From Gammaproteobacteria bacterium (GTDB taxonomy: Bacteria; Pseudomonadota; Gammaproteobacteria; Thiohalobacterales; Thiohalobacteraceae): a DNA stretch of 64,000 bases. The notes under the pieces are model-generated. The model was not told the DNA's origin. It saw nothing but the letters and a program-made list of their open reading frames with translations, and did not search any database. Made by a program: the position numbers and the translations under genes. The stretch spans positions 109,413-173,412 of the forward strand of contig JAIOJV010000052.1 in NCBI GenBank assembly GCA_019911805.1, in the 5' to 3' direction. Shown in pieces: positions 25,311 to 33,639 of this stretch (its first letter is position 1; the number at the start of each line of letters is the position of its first letter).

Positions 25311-26435
25311 TCAGGTCAGATCGGGCGGAGTCTGGCGGGCCAGTGCCCGCCGCCGCTCGTAGGCCTCGCGCGCTATAGCGACATCTTGCAGAAACGGTGC
25401 CAACTCTTCGAGGCGCAGCGCCTGCGGTCCGTCGACCAAGGCTATCTCGGGAGCTGGATGGAAATCTACCAGGATCATGTTCGCGCCGGCGATCACGCCT
25501 TGCGCTGTAGCATGCCAAATATCAAGAATACCGTCGGGGGCGCACTCGCGTGTGCCGACCGAATGCGACGGGTCGATGCACACCGGCATGCGTGTGAGGC
25601 GCTTGACCACGGGTACATGCGCGAAGTCCACGAAGTTACGGTGTGGGTCACCCATGTTGGTCTTCATGCCCCGCAGGCCGAAGATCACCTTGCGGTTGCC
25701 CTCGCTGGCGAGGTATTCCGCGGCGTTGAGTGATTCTTCCAGGGTGATGCCAAAGCCGCGTTTGAGCAGCACCGGCATCTCCTGCTGCCTGCCCACGGCC
25801 TTGAGCAGTTCGAAATTCTGGGTGTTGCGCGTACCGATCTGCAGTAGTACGCCGGTGGGATGGCCGGTCGCCTCCAGGGCCGCGCGGATCTCGCCCACAT
25901 GGTTCTCATGCGTGACCTCCATGGCGACGACCTTGATACCGTATTTACCGGCGAGCTCGAACACGTAGGGCAGACATGCCTTGCCGTGGCCCTGGAAGGC
26001 GTAGGGACTGCTACGCGGCTTGTAGGCACCCATACGCGTGCACACCAGACCATGTTCCTGCAGGGCGCGCAGCATCTGCTCGACATGATCGGGAGTGTCC
26101 ACGGCACACAAGCCGGCGAACACATGCAGTGTATCCTGACTGAAGTTCACGCCGTTGTAGTCGAAGGAGGTCGGTCGCGTCTCGTCACGGTGCCGCCCGA
26201 GAATGCGGTATTCCTGGGAGACCCGCACCACACGCTCCACCGTCGGCAGGCTGCGCATGTCGTCGATGGACAGCGCTGCGGTATCGCCGACCAGATAGAT
26301 CTCGGTGAGCACCTGCTGGGCACCGACCTCCTGGCGCACGCGCACCTGGATGTTGGGCAGGCGGGAGAGGTGGTCCAGCAACTGTCGGTAGGGTGCGCCC
26401 TGCTGGTCGGTGTCCGGCTCGAGAATCAGTATCAT
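25311..26435 (-). CDS. Divergent DAHP synthase (class I-beta type)
   Basis: A 374-residue protein resembling 3-deoxy-D-arabino-heptulosonate-7-phosphate synthase with the extra N-terminal ferredoxin-like domain of the Thermotoga/Bacillus form (residues 1-85). The catalytic barrel shows RMGAYKPRSSPYAFQGHG, IGTRNTQNFELLKAVG, VLLKRGFGITLEE and CIDPSHSVG. Two usually strict motifs differ: GPC-x-V-E is GLCAVD, and C-E-R-G is F-G-L-R-G. It may thus be a paralogue with altered properties instead of the main shikimate-pathway entry enzyme. ATG 26435 follows AAGGAAACAAGG. It is divergent from bioA. Confidence 0.8.
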   Translation of the reverse strand: MILILEPDTDQQGAPYRQLLDHLSRLPNIQVRVRQEVGAQQVLTEIYLVGDTAALSIDDMRSLPTVERVVRVSQEYRILGRHRDETRPTSFDYNGVNFSQDTLHVFAGLCAVDTPDHVEQMLRALQEHGLVCTRMGAYKPRSSPYAFQGHGKACLPYVFELAGKYGIKVVAMEVTHENHVGEIRAALEATGHPTGVLLQIGTRNTQNFELLKAVGRQQEMPVLLKRGFGITLEESLNAAEYLASEGNRKVIFGLRGMKTNMGDPHRNFVDFAHVPVVKRLTRMPVCIDPSHSVGTRECAPDGILDIWHATAQGVIAGANMILVDFHPAPEIALVDGPQALRLEELAPFLQDVAIAREAYERRRALARQTPPDLT

Positions 26436-26717
26436 ACGGCCTTGTTTCCTTCCGATAATGATCTGCACGCAACAGCTATGGTGGCACTGCCCAGGAGTCG
26501 GTCGGGTTTGGGACTTTGCTGCTGCACCGGCGGGATAGCCGCCTGTTTTTCTGCCCCTGCTCGGCAAATAGCAACAGTTATTTCCCTCGCAGGATTGGGA
26601 AAATGATCTCACTCTCCCACCCGGCGCGCTACGATCGCCCAAGTCTGACAAACTCCCAGGTTACAATGCCTCAACCGCCACCGAGTGACAACCATCGTTC
26701 CTCAGGACAACACCGCT

Positions 26718-28025
26718 ATGAATTCCGCCTTGCAGGCCGTCGAACAGGACTGGCGCGCCTTCGACCGTGCCCACATCTGGCATCCGTACAGCTCCATGAC
26801 CGCGCCGCTACCCATGTTCCCGGTGCAATCGGCGCGCGGTGTACACCTGCGCCTGGAAGACGGGCGCGAGCTCATCGACGGCATGGCGAGCTGGTGGGCG
26901 GCAATCCACGGCTACAACCACCCACGGCTGAATCGTGCGCTGCAGGAACAACTCGGGAAGATGGCGCACGTGATGTTCGGGGGGTTGACGCACCGTCCGG
27001 CCGCGCGCCTGGCGGCGCATCTCATCGATCTCACGCCACCGCCGCTGCAACACGTGTTCTTCGCGGACTCGGGTTCGGTCGCGGTGGAGATCGCGATCAA
27101 GATGGCGATCCAGTACTGGTATGCGCAGGGGTACCCGGAACGCAACCGGCTGCTGACCATCCGCAGCGGCTATCACGGCGATACCTTCGGAGCGATGAGC
27201 GTCTGCGATCCCGTCGGCGGCATGCACGCGCTATTTACCGGCGTGCTGCCGAAGCACAGTTTCGTGCATGCACCGCAGTGCCGCGACGACAGCGACTGGC
27301 AGGAGGCGGAACTCGCCGAGATGCGCCAGCAGCTGCGCAGCGGCGCCCACCAGATCGCTGCCGTCATCCTCGAGCCGATCGTGCAGGGCGCAGGCGGTAT
27401 GCGTTTCTACTGCCCGGAATACCTGCGCCAGGTGCGCATGCTGTGCGACGAGCACGATATCCTGTTGATCGCCGACGAGATCGCCACCGGCTTCGGGCGC
27501 ACCGGCCAGATGTTCGCCTGCGAGCATGCGGACATTGCGCCTGACATCCTGTGCGTGGGCAAGGCCCTCACCGGGGGCTACATGACGCTCGCGGCGACGC
27601 TCACGACCGGACGCGTGGCGGCTGGGATCTGCAGTGCGAACCCCGGCGTGTTCCTGCACGGCCCAACCTTCATGGCCAACCCGCTGGCCTGTGCCGTGGC
27701 CAATGCCAGTATCGAGCTGCTGCTGGAGAGTCCGTGGCAGGCACGTGTGGCGGCGATCGGACGGGGACTGGAGGCGGGGCTCGCCCCCTGTCGGGATCTC
27801 CCCCATGTGCGGGAGGTGCGCGTGTGCGGCGCGATCGGAGTGATCGAGCTACGGCAGCCGGTGGACATGCGCTGGATGCCGGCGCAGTTCGTGGACCGCG
27901 GCGTGTGGCTGCGTCCGTTTCGCAACCTCGTCTATGCGATGCCACCCTACGTCATCTCCGCCGACGAACTCGCCGCGCTCACACAGGCGATGGTCGAGGT
28001 GGTAGCGGCCGCCGGGCAGCGCTGA
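26718..28025 (+). CDS. bioA: Adenosylmethionine-8-amino-7-oxononanoate aminotransferase
   Basis: A 435-residue class III PLP aminotransferase of biotin synthesis, converting KAPA to DAPA with S-adenosylmethionine as amino donor. The family start HIWHPYSSM is present near residue 20. Other markers are GMASWWAAIHGYNHPRLN, FADSGSVAVEIAIKMA, SGYHGDTFGAMSVCDP, LIADEIATGFGRTGQMFA and the PLP-lysine region DILCVGKALTGGYMTLAATL (lysine at about residue 282). ATG 26718 has CAGGA upstream; GTG 26685 is in frame but less likely. No other bio gene is adjacent. It is convergent with aguB with no gap. Confidence 0.95.
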   Translation: MNSALQAVEQDWRAFDRAHIWHPYSSMTAPLPMFPVQSARGVHLRLEDGRELIDGMASWWAAIHGYNHPRLNRALQEQLGKMAHVMFGGLTHRPAARLAAHLIDLTPPPLQHVFFADSGSVAVEIAIKMAIQYWYAQGYPERNRLLTIRSGYHGDTFGAMSVCDPVGGMHALFTGVLPKHSFVHAPQCRDDSDWQEAELAEMRQQLRSGAHQIAAVILEPIVQGAGGMRFYCPEYLRQVRMLCDEHDILLIADEIATGFGRTGQMFACEHADIAPDILCVGKALTGGYMTLAATLTTGRVAAGICSANPGVFLHGPTFMANPLACAVANASIELLLESPWQARVAAIGRGLEAGLAPCRDLPHVREVRVCGAIGVIELRQPVDMRWMPAQFVDRGVWLRPFRNLVYAMPPYVISADELAALTQAMVEVVAAAGQR

Positions 28026-28916
28026 TCAACGGTCGCGATAGCGCCGGGTAAGGTCGCCGTAGGCGTCGATGCGGCGGTCGCGCAGATAAGGCCAGATGCG
28101 CCGTACCTGTTCGCTGCGGGCCAGGTCGATATCGACCACCAGGACCTCGGCGGTGTCGGTCCCGGCGCTGGCGAGGATCTCGCCCTGAGGACCGGCCACG
28201 AAGCTCGAGCCCCAGAAGTGGCTGCCGGCACCGTGGCCGCTCGGGTCAGGTTCGAAGCCGGTGCGGTTGCAGGCCAGTACCGGCAGGCCGTTGGCCACCG
28301 CATGGGCGCGCTGGATGGTGATCCAGGCGTCGCGCTGGCGCGCCTGTTCGTCCTGCTCATCCTGCGGGTCCCAGCCGATGGCGGTCGGATACAACAGCAG
28401 TTCGGCCCCGGCCAGTGCCATCAGACGCGCACCTTCCGGGAACCATTGATCCCAGCACACCAGCACGCCGAGCCGGCCGACCGAGGTCTGAATCGGTTCG
28501 AAACCGAGATCGCCCGGCGTGAAGTAGAACTTTTCGTAGTAGCCCGGATCGTCGGGGATGTGCATCTTGCGGTAGATACCGGCGATGCTGCCGTCGCGCT
28601 CCAGCACCACGGCGGTGTTGTGGTAGAGGCCGGGCGCGCGCCGCTCGAACAGCGAGGCGACGATGACGATCTCCAGTTCCTTGGCGAGCGGACCGAGTGC
28701 CGCGGTGGTCGGTCCCGGGATCGGCTCGGCGAGATCGAACAGCGCGGGATCCTCCAACTGGCAGAAGTAGTGGCTGTTGTGCAGCTCCTGCAGCAGCACC
28801 AGCTGCGCGCCGCGCGCGGCGGCGGCACGGATGCCGGCGATCATGACGGTGAGGTTGGCGTCGCGGTCATCACCGCAGGCCTCCTGCACCAGACCGACTC
28901 TAAGGGTTTTGCTCAT
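28026..28916 (-). CDS. aguB: N-carbamoylputrescine amidase
   Basis: A 296-residue nitrilase-superfamily enzyme that hydrolyses N-carbamoylputrescine to putrescine, CO2 and ammonia. The catalytic triad is visible: glutamate in VLLQELHNSHYF (about 46), lysine in YRKMHIPDDPGYYEKFYFTPGD (about 125) and cysteine in GVLVCWDQWFPEGARLMAL (about 162). Those blocks, including the HNSHYF and DDPGYYEK patterns, are specific for AguB in comparison with other nitrilases. The start at 28916 (MSKTLRVGLVQ) matches the family; ATG 28925 is possible. It lies 64 bases downstream of aguA, in the same direction, so they form an agmatine-to-putrescine operon. Confidence 0.95.
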   Translation of the reverse strand: MSKTLRVGLVQEACGDDRDANLTVMIAGIRAAAARGAQLVLLQELHNSHYFCQLEDPALFDLAEPIPGPTTAALGPLAKELEIVIVASLFERRAPGLYHNTAVVLERDGSIAGIYRKMHIPDDPGYYEKFYFTPGDLGFEPIQTSVGRLGVLVCWDQWFPEGARLMALAGAELLLYPTAIGWDPQDEQDEQARQRDAWITIQRAHAVANGLPVLACNRTGFEPDPSGHGAGSHFWGSSFVAGPQGEILASAGTDTAEVLVVDIDLARSEQVRRIWPYLRDRRIDAYGDLTRRYRDR

Positions 28917-28980
28917 GACTGCCATGCTCTCGAATGGGCCCACGCAAGGGCCATCATGCTACCCGACGGCGCCGGTCGTT

Positions 28981-30024
28981 TCACGTGGCGCCGAGTACGC
29001 CTTGCGGCAGCTGCATGGTGACACAGTGCAGGCTGCCGTATTGCAGGATCAGCGCACTGCAGTCGATCGGCACGATCTCGCGATCGGGGAAGACGGGCGC
29101 CAATGCGGCGATCGCGGCCGCGTCGGCGGGGTCGTCGTAGACCGGCAGCAGCACGGCGCCGTTGATGATGAGGAAATTCGCATAGGTCGCCGGCAGGCGC
29201 TGGCCGGCGGCGTTGCGCTTAGCCGCGGGCCAGGGCAGCTCGATGAGACGATAGGGCCGGCCGTCGCGCCGGCGAAACCCGTGCAGCTCCCCGGCCATCG
29301 CCTGCAAGCTGGGGTAGTGCGGATCCTGCGGGTCGCTGCAGCCCTGATAGGCGATGGTGTCGGGCGTGCAGAAGCGGGCGACGGTGTCGACATGGCCGTC
29401 GGTATCGTCGCCTTCCAGCGCACCGTGGTGCAGCCACAGGAAGCGGTCCACCCCCAGCAGTTCATGTAACCGCGCCTCGAGCTGGGCCTGGTTCAGTTGC
29501 GGGTTGCGGGTGGGTGCGAGCAGGCAGCTGGCCGTGGTCAGCAGGGTACCCTCGCCGTCGGTCTCGATGCCGCCGCCCTCCAGCACCAGCTCCACCTCGA
29601 CCCGGGGGCAGTCCCCGAAGGCGCCGGCCGCACTCAGGCGCGCGGTGATCTGGTTGTCGAGCGTGGCGTCATACTTGCCGCCCCAGCCGTTGAAGACGAA
29701 ATCCAGCAATCGTGGTCCGGCGTCACCGTAGACCGTGATGGGGCCGTGGTCGCGGGCCCAGGTGTCGTTGGACGGGACTACGAACAGGCGCACCCGGTCC
29801 AGGTCCACGCCGGCGGTGCGCAGGCGGTCCGTAACGGCCCGCAGATGCCCGCTATCGTAACAGCTGATCAGCAGCCGCTGGCGGCGCGCCACCTCCCGGG
29901 CGATGGCGAGGAACACCGGCTCCACCCGCTCGAGGTGGGGTGCCCAGTCACCGCGGTCATTCGGCCAGGTGAGTTGGACGGCGTCCTGGGGGGCCCACTC
30001 GGGTGGAAAATGCGTCGCTGTCAT
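28981..30024 (-). CDS. aguA: Agmatine deiminase
   Basis: A 347-residue member of the peptidyl-arginine-deiminase-like family. It converts agmatine to N-carbamoylputrescine and ammonia, the step before AguB. Family blocks: FPPEWAPQDAVQLTWPN at the N-terminus, SNDTWARDHGPITVY, LEGGGIETDGEGTLLTT, the HHGALEGDDTDGHVDTVARF block with the acid-histidine pair, and the catalytic cysteine in QYGSLHCVTMQLP at about residue 337. It is upstream of aguB in an apparent operon. No local regulator (AguR) is seen. Confidence 0.95.
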   Translation of the reverse strand: MTATHFPPEWAPQDAVQLTWPNDRGDWAPHLERVEPVFLAIAREVARRQRLLISCYDSGHLRAVTDRLRTAGVDLDRVRLFVVPSNDTWARDHGPITVYGDAGPRLLDFVFNGWGGKYDATLDNQITARLSAAGAFGDCPRVEVELVLEGGGIETDGEGTLLTTASCLLAPTRNPQLNQAQLEARLHELLGVDRFLWLHHGALEGDDTDGHVDTVARFCTPDTIAYQGCSDPQDPHYPSLQAMAGELHGFRRRDGRPYRLIELPWPAAKRNAAGQRLPATYANFLIINGAVLLPVYDDPADAAAIAALAPVFPDREIVPIDCSALILQYGSLHCVTMQLPQGVLGAT

Positions 30025-30092
30025 GAATGGCGGGTCGCAATGTAGACGTGCCCGCGCAGTGCGGGCACGGAGAGAGGCACGTGTGGCCCCGC

Positions 30093-30368
30093 CTAGCGGT
30101 GTACGACCGAGTGCAGGGTCCGGTCGCCCTCGAAATAGACCGTAAACCCGTCGTAGATCCAGCGGGTGATGGGTGGCTGTCCGACCGCCTCGATGACCGA
30201 CTGCGGTTTGCCGAAGCGGGCCTCGACCGCGGCCATGGTCTCGCCCTTGCCCGGCCGTTCGGCATCGGCGTTGGCCTGGACGGCGTCGAGCACCAGGGTA
30301 TCCGCGCTGGCCATGGATTGCAGCGCGGCCCCCAACACCACCGCCACCAGAACGCGTTTGAGATGCAT
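30093..30368 (-). CDS. Small periplasmic protein, SmpA/BamE-like fold
   Basis: A 91-residue exported protein starting at ATG 30368, with AGAGGA eight bases before it. The signal peptide is MHLKRVLVAVVLGAALQSMASA. The mature part has the pattern G-x-T-M-x-x-V-E-A-R-F-G-x-P followed by P-P-I-T-R-W-I-Y-D-G-F-T-V-Y-F-E, which resembles the short alpha-beta fold of SmpA/BamE-like proteins and a common uncharacterised gammaproteobacterial family. There is no lipobox. It follows the HicA-like gene and precedes aguA on the same strand. Function is unknown. Confidence 0.75.
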   Translation of the reverse strand: MHLKRVLVAVVLGAALQSMASADTLVLDAVQANADAERPGKGETMAAVEARFGKPQSVIEAVGQPPITRWIYDGFTVYFEGDRTLHSVVHR

Positions 30369-30489
30369 ATTCAGATCCTCTTCCCCTGTTGCGGGCACTA
30401 TAGCACCGGGATGAAACGCGTGAAACAGCCTTGCCTTTCCACTGATGCCGCAGATCTGGTGAGGTGCGACCGGACAGTGGGTGGGCTCC

Positions 30490-30774
30490 TCAGCGGGTGC
30501 CGTGACCCTGCCCATCCTCCACGAGCGTGACACCGGCCGCGAGGAGATACTCGCGCACATGCCGGACCTCCTGTTTGGTGCAGACACCGCTGTGGTGCGG
30601 CCGGTGCAGGGTACCCTCGATACCATTCAGGACGACGTGGATACGCGCCCCATGGACGGGGGTGACGGCGCTGCCGAGGTGATGCAGCAGCGATTCGATC
30701 TCGCGCCAGTGAATGTTGCCGCTGACGGGCTCCTTGAGGATGGATTCGAGCAGGCGTTCGTATTTGTGGCTCAT
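30490..30774 (-). CDS. HicA-like small protein, orphan
   Basis: A 94-residue protein resembling the HicA mRNA-interferase fold. It reads MSHKYERLLESILKEPVSGNIHWREIESLLHHLG, then GARIHVVLNGIEGTLHRPHHSG with the histidine of the HicA dsRBD-like fold, and KQEVRHVREYLLAAGV. No hicB-like antitoxin gene is adjacent on either side. Many such stand-alone HicA-domain genes are found in proteobacteria and may not be toxins. The start is uncertain: no Shine-Dalgarno sequence is visible before ATG 30774, and upstream in-frame starts exist. Confidence 0.7.
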   Translation of the reverse strand: MSHKYERLLESILKEPVSGNIHWREIESLLHHLGSAVTPVHGARIHVVLNGIEGTLHRPHHSGVCTKQEVRHVREYLLAAGVTLVEDGQGHGTR

Positions 30775-30924
30775 GGGTGCGGGCTCGCGCGGTTGCAGGG
30801 GCCTGATAGGTCCAGCACGGATGACCGGTTGCGATACAGTGCCAACTCTGCCGGGTGGGACGACCGCTTGCAACTGTGTCGAGGCGTGCCTGACGCACCG
30901 GGGGCTTCACACCGCGGCGGTCAT

Positions 30925-30948
30925 GGTGCGTCGCTGCGCCGACGCACC
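30925..30948. repeat. GGTGCGTCG stem-loop
   Basis: GGTGCGTCG (30925-30933) and CGACGCACC (30940-30948) pair perfectly with loop CTGCGC and are followed by CTACGCG. This is typical of a widespread GTGCGT-type REP hairpin. It lies in the 275-base gap before the lol operon, in which I see no gene or clear promoter. Confidence 0.65.
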
Positions 30949-31049
30949 CTACGCGCCGGGCTTCAGGGTATAGTGCTTCGACCCATCCACCGATGTCCGC
31001 CCCGGAAACCGTTACCGGAAGCCGGGCTTTCATGGTTTAATGCCGCCCC

Positions 31050-32297
31050 ATGTTTCGTCCCTACGAACTCTACATCGGTCTGCGCTACACCCGCGCCAAG
31101 CGGCGCAACCATTTTATTTCCTTCATCTCACTGATTTCCATGCTGGGTATCGCCCTGGGCGTGACTGCGCTCATCACCGTACTGTCGGTGATGAACGGCT
31201 TCGAACAGGAGCTGCGCACCCGTATCCTCGGCATGGCCGCGCATGTCCAGATCATGGGTTACGGTGAGGGCCTGGCCGACTGGCAGGCGATCGCCCATAT
31301 CGCCGCGGAGAATCCGGAGGTGATCGGCACGGCACCCTATGTCCAGGCCGAGACCATGCTGACGCACGGCAATCAGGTGAGCGGGGCAATCGTGCGCGGC
31401 ATCCTGCCGGAGGAGGAGCCAGCGGTGTCCGATGTCGGCGAGCATATGAAGATCGGTGAGCTGACCGATCTGCAGGCAGGGAAATACAACATCATCCTCG
31501 GCAGCGAGCTGGCACTGCTGCTGGGTGCACAGGTCGGCGACAAGATCATCGTCGTCAGCCCCCAGGTCAGTGTCACACCCGTGGGCGCCATACCGCGGCT
31601 GCGACGCTTCACCGTCAGCGGCATCTTCGAGGTCGGCATGTTCGAATACGACCGCGGCGTCGCCCTGGTGCATCTCGACGATGCCGCCAAGCTGCTGGAG
31701 CTCGGCGACAGGGTGAGCGGTGTGCGTCTCAAGCTGCGTGATATGTTCGAGGTCGCACGCGTGAACGACGAGCTGGCCGTGCGCCTGCCGGCGGACTTGC
31801 GTCTCACCGACTGGACCCGCCAGTACGCGAACTTCTTTCGCGCCGTACAGACCGAGAAGCGCGTGATGTTCGTCATCCTCACGCTGATCGTCGCGGTCGC
31901 CGCCTTCAACATCGTCTCCACCCTGGTGATGGTGGTGACCGACAAACAGGCGGATATCGCCATCCTGCGCACGCTCGGCACCACCCCGGCTTCGGTGATG
32001 ACGATCTTCATCGTACAGGGCACCATCATCGGCGCCTTCGGCACGCTGCTCGGGGTGCTCGGTGGTATCGGCCTGGCACTCAACGTCGAGACCATCGTGC
32101 CGTTCATCGAGCAGCTCTTCGGTGTGAGGTTCCTGTCGCCGGATGTGTACTACATCAGCAAACTGCCGTCGCAGCTCGAGTGGTTGGATGTGTGGCGCAT
32201 CGGTGGCGTGTCGTTCTTCCTCAGTATGCTGGCGACGCTCTATCCCGCCTGGCGCGCCTCCCGCACCCAGCCGGCCGAGGCCCTGCGTTATGAATAG
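31050..32297 (+). CDS. Lipoprotein-releasing ABC permease (LolC/E/F type)
   Basis: A 415-residue inner-membrane permease that extracts outer-membrane lipoproteins and hands them to LolA. The first helix region is [39 protein letters not shown] (about 25-63). A large periplasmic MacB-like domain follows, then three C-terminal helices including [28 protein letters not shown]. It is followed with an eight-base overlap by lolD, but no second permease gene is present. That matches either the LolF arrangement, where one permease forms a homodimer, or a separated partner gene. The periplasmic [24 protein letters not shown] looks more LolE/F-like than LolC-like. Confidence 0.9.
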   Translation: MFRPYELYIGLRYTRAKRRNHFISFISLISMLGIALGVTALITVLSVMNGFEQELRTRILGMAAHVQIMGYGEGLADWQAIAHIAAENPEVIGTAPYVQAETMLTHGNQVSGAIVRGILPEEEPAVSDVGEHMKIGELTDLQAGKYNIILGSELALLLGAQVGDKIIVVSPQVSVTPVGAIPRLRRFTVSGIFEVGMFEYDRGVALVHLDDAAKLLELGDRVSGVRLKLRDMFEVARVNDELAVRLPADLRLTDWTRQYANFFRAVQTEKRVMFVILTLIVAVAAFNIVSTLVMVVTDKQADIAILRTLGTTPASVMTIFIVQGTIIGAFGTLLGVLGGIGLALNVETIVPFIEQLFGVRFLSPDVYYISKLPSQLEWLDVWRIGGVSFFLSMLATLYPAWRASRTQPAEALRYE

Positions 32298-32976
32298 CCC
32301 TGTGCCGGTGCTGGCCTGCCAGGGCCTGAGCAAGACCTTCACCGAAGGCCGGCTGAACGTGGACGTGCTCCGAGGGTTGGATTTCGCGGTCGCCGCGCGT
32401 GAGCGCGTCGCCATCGTCGGTGCCTCCGGCAGTGGCAAGAGTACCTTCCTGCATTTACTGGGTGGGTTGGATCGGCCCACCAGCGGCAATATCCAGGTCA
32501 GCGGCCAGCACATGGCGCAGCTGTCTGACGCCGCCCGCGGACGGTTGCGCAACCGGGCACTCGGCTTCGTCTATCAGTTCCATCACCTGTTGCCGGAATT
32601 CAGTGCGCTGGAAAATGTCGCCATGCCGTTGCTGATTCGCGGCGACCGGGTCGCGGCCGCCCGTCACCGCGCCTGCACTATGCTCGAACGCGTCGGCCTG
32701 GGTGAGCGCCTGCGCCACAAACCCGGGGAACTGTCGGGTGGCGAGCGTCAGCGGGCGGCAGTGGCGCGCGCCCTGGTCACCGAGCCGCAGTGCGTGCTGG
32801 CGGATGAACCCACCGGCAACCTCGACCGGCACACGGCCCAGGCGGTGTACGAGCTGATGCTGGAGTTGAACCAGGTGTTCGGTACGAGTTTTGTCATCGT
32901 CACCCACGATCTGGAACTCGCCGGGCGCATGGACCGTGTGCTGGAATTGCGCGATGGCCGGCTGCAGCCGCGCTGA
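32290..32976 (+). CDS. lolD: Lipoprotein-releasing ABC ATPase LolD
   Basis: A 228-residue ATP-binding subunit that powers lipoprotein release. Walker A is GASGSGKST (about residues 42-50), the Q-loop region is [13 protein letters not shown], the ABC signature is [15 protein letters not shown], Walker B is [12 protein letters not shown], and the H-loop is VIVTHD. The [18 protein letters not shown] segment is typical of LolD as opposed to other MacB-type ATPases. ATG 32290 overlaps the permease gene by eight bases. The next gene is on the opposite strand, so the unit ends here. Confidence 0.95.
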   Translation: MNSPVPVLACQGLSKTFTEGRLNVDVLRGLDFAVAARERVAIVGASGSGKSTFLHLLGGLDRPTSGNIQVSGQHMAQLSDAARGRLRNRALGFVYQFHHLLPEFSALENVAMPLLIRGDRVAAARHRACTMLERVGLGERLRHKPGELSGGERQRAAVARALVTEPQCVLADEPTGNLDRHTAQAVYELMLELNQVFGTSFVIVTHDLELAGRMDRVLELRDGRLQPR

Positions 32977-32997
32977 GCGTAGACAGGGGGCTGGCTG

Positions 32998-33519
32998 CTA
33001 GGGCAGGTGGCGCAGAATGCGCCGGCGGCGGCGCTGCTGTACGACATACAGCCGCCAGGCCAGCCGTACCGTCACGAACCCCATCAGCGCCAGCACCGCG
33101 CCGAGGGTCACGCCGCCCAGTAACACGGGCTTCCACAGTCCACCCATGCCGGCGATCAGGGTGTGGAACGACAGCTCGAAATGCAGTTCACGCGCTGGCA
33201 GGCGCAGCATCCAGGTACCGAGGCGATAGCTGGCGTACCACGCGGGCGGCAGGGTGATGGGATTGGTGATCCACACCAGCGCCGCCGCGATCGGCAGGTT
33301 CACGCGCAGCCCGATGGCACAGAGCGCGGCCGGGAGCATCTGGAAGGGCATGGGCACGAAGGCCCAGAACAGGCCGATCGCGACGCCGCCGGACACCGAG
33401 CGCCGATTGAGATGCCATAGATTGCCGTCGTGCAGGCGCGCCCCGAAACGCCGCAGATGCGGGTGCTCACGCAGTTTGCGGTGATCGGGTAGATAACGTC
33501 TTATAATGTGTCTTGGCAT
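32998..33519 (-). CDS. DUF2062 membrane protein
   Basis: A 173-residue protein of the DUF2062 family. The conserved block SVSGGVAIGLFWAFVPMPFQMLPAALCAIGLRVNLPIAAALVWITNPITLPPAWYASYRLG is intact (about 42-102), with three to four membrane segments and a basic C-terminus (RLYVVQQRRRRRILRHLP). The family has no firmly established function. It is convergent with lolD and divergent from comEC; this position between lol and comEC genes is the same as in Pseudomonas. Confidence 0.88.
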   Translation of the reverse strand: MPRHIIRRYLPDHRKLREHPHLRRFGARLHDGNLWHLNRRSVSGGVAIGLFWAFVPMPFQMLPAALCAIGLRVNLPIAAALVWITNPITLPPAWYASYRLGTWMLRLPARELHFELSFHTLIAGMGGLWKPVLLGGVTLGAVLALMGFVTVRLAWRLYVVQQRRRRRILRHLP

Positions 33520-33639
33520 GGATGGGCTTCTGGAGTGCTCCCGGAGCGTATCAGGGGCATTTCCGAGCGCGTTGCGGGTGTCGAGCAGCCGGCCGGATCG
33601 CTGGCTGCGCCATTATCGCCAAAGTGTTCAAGGAAGAAC

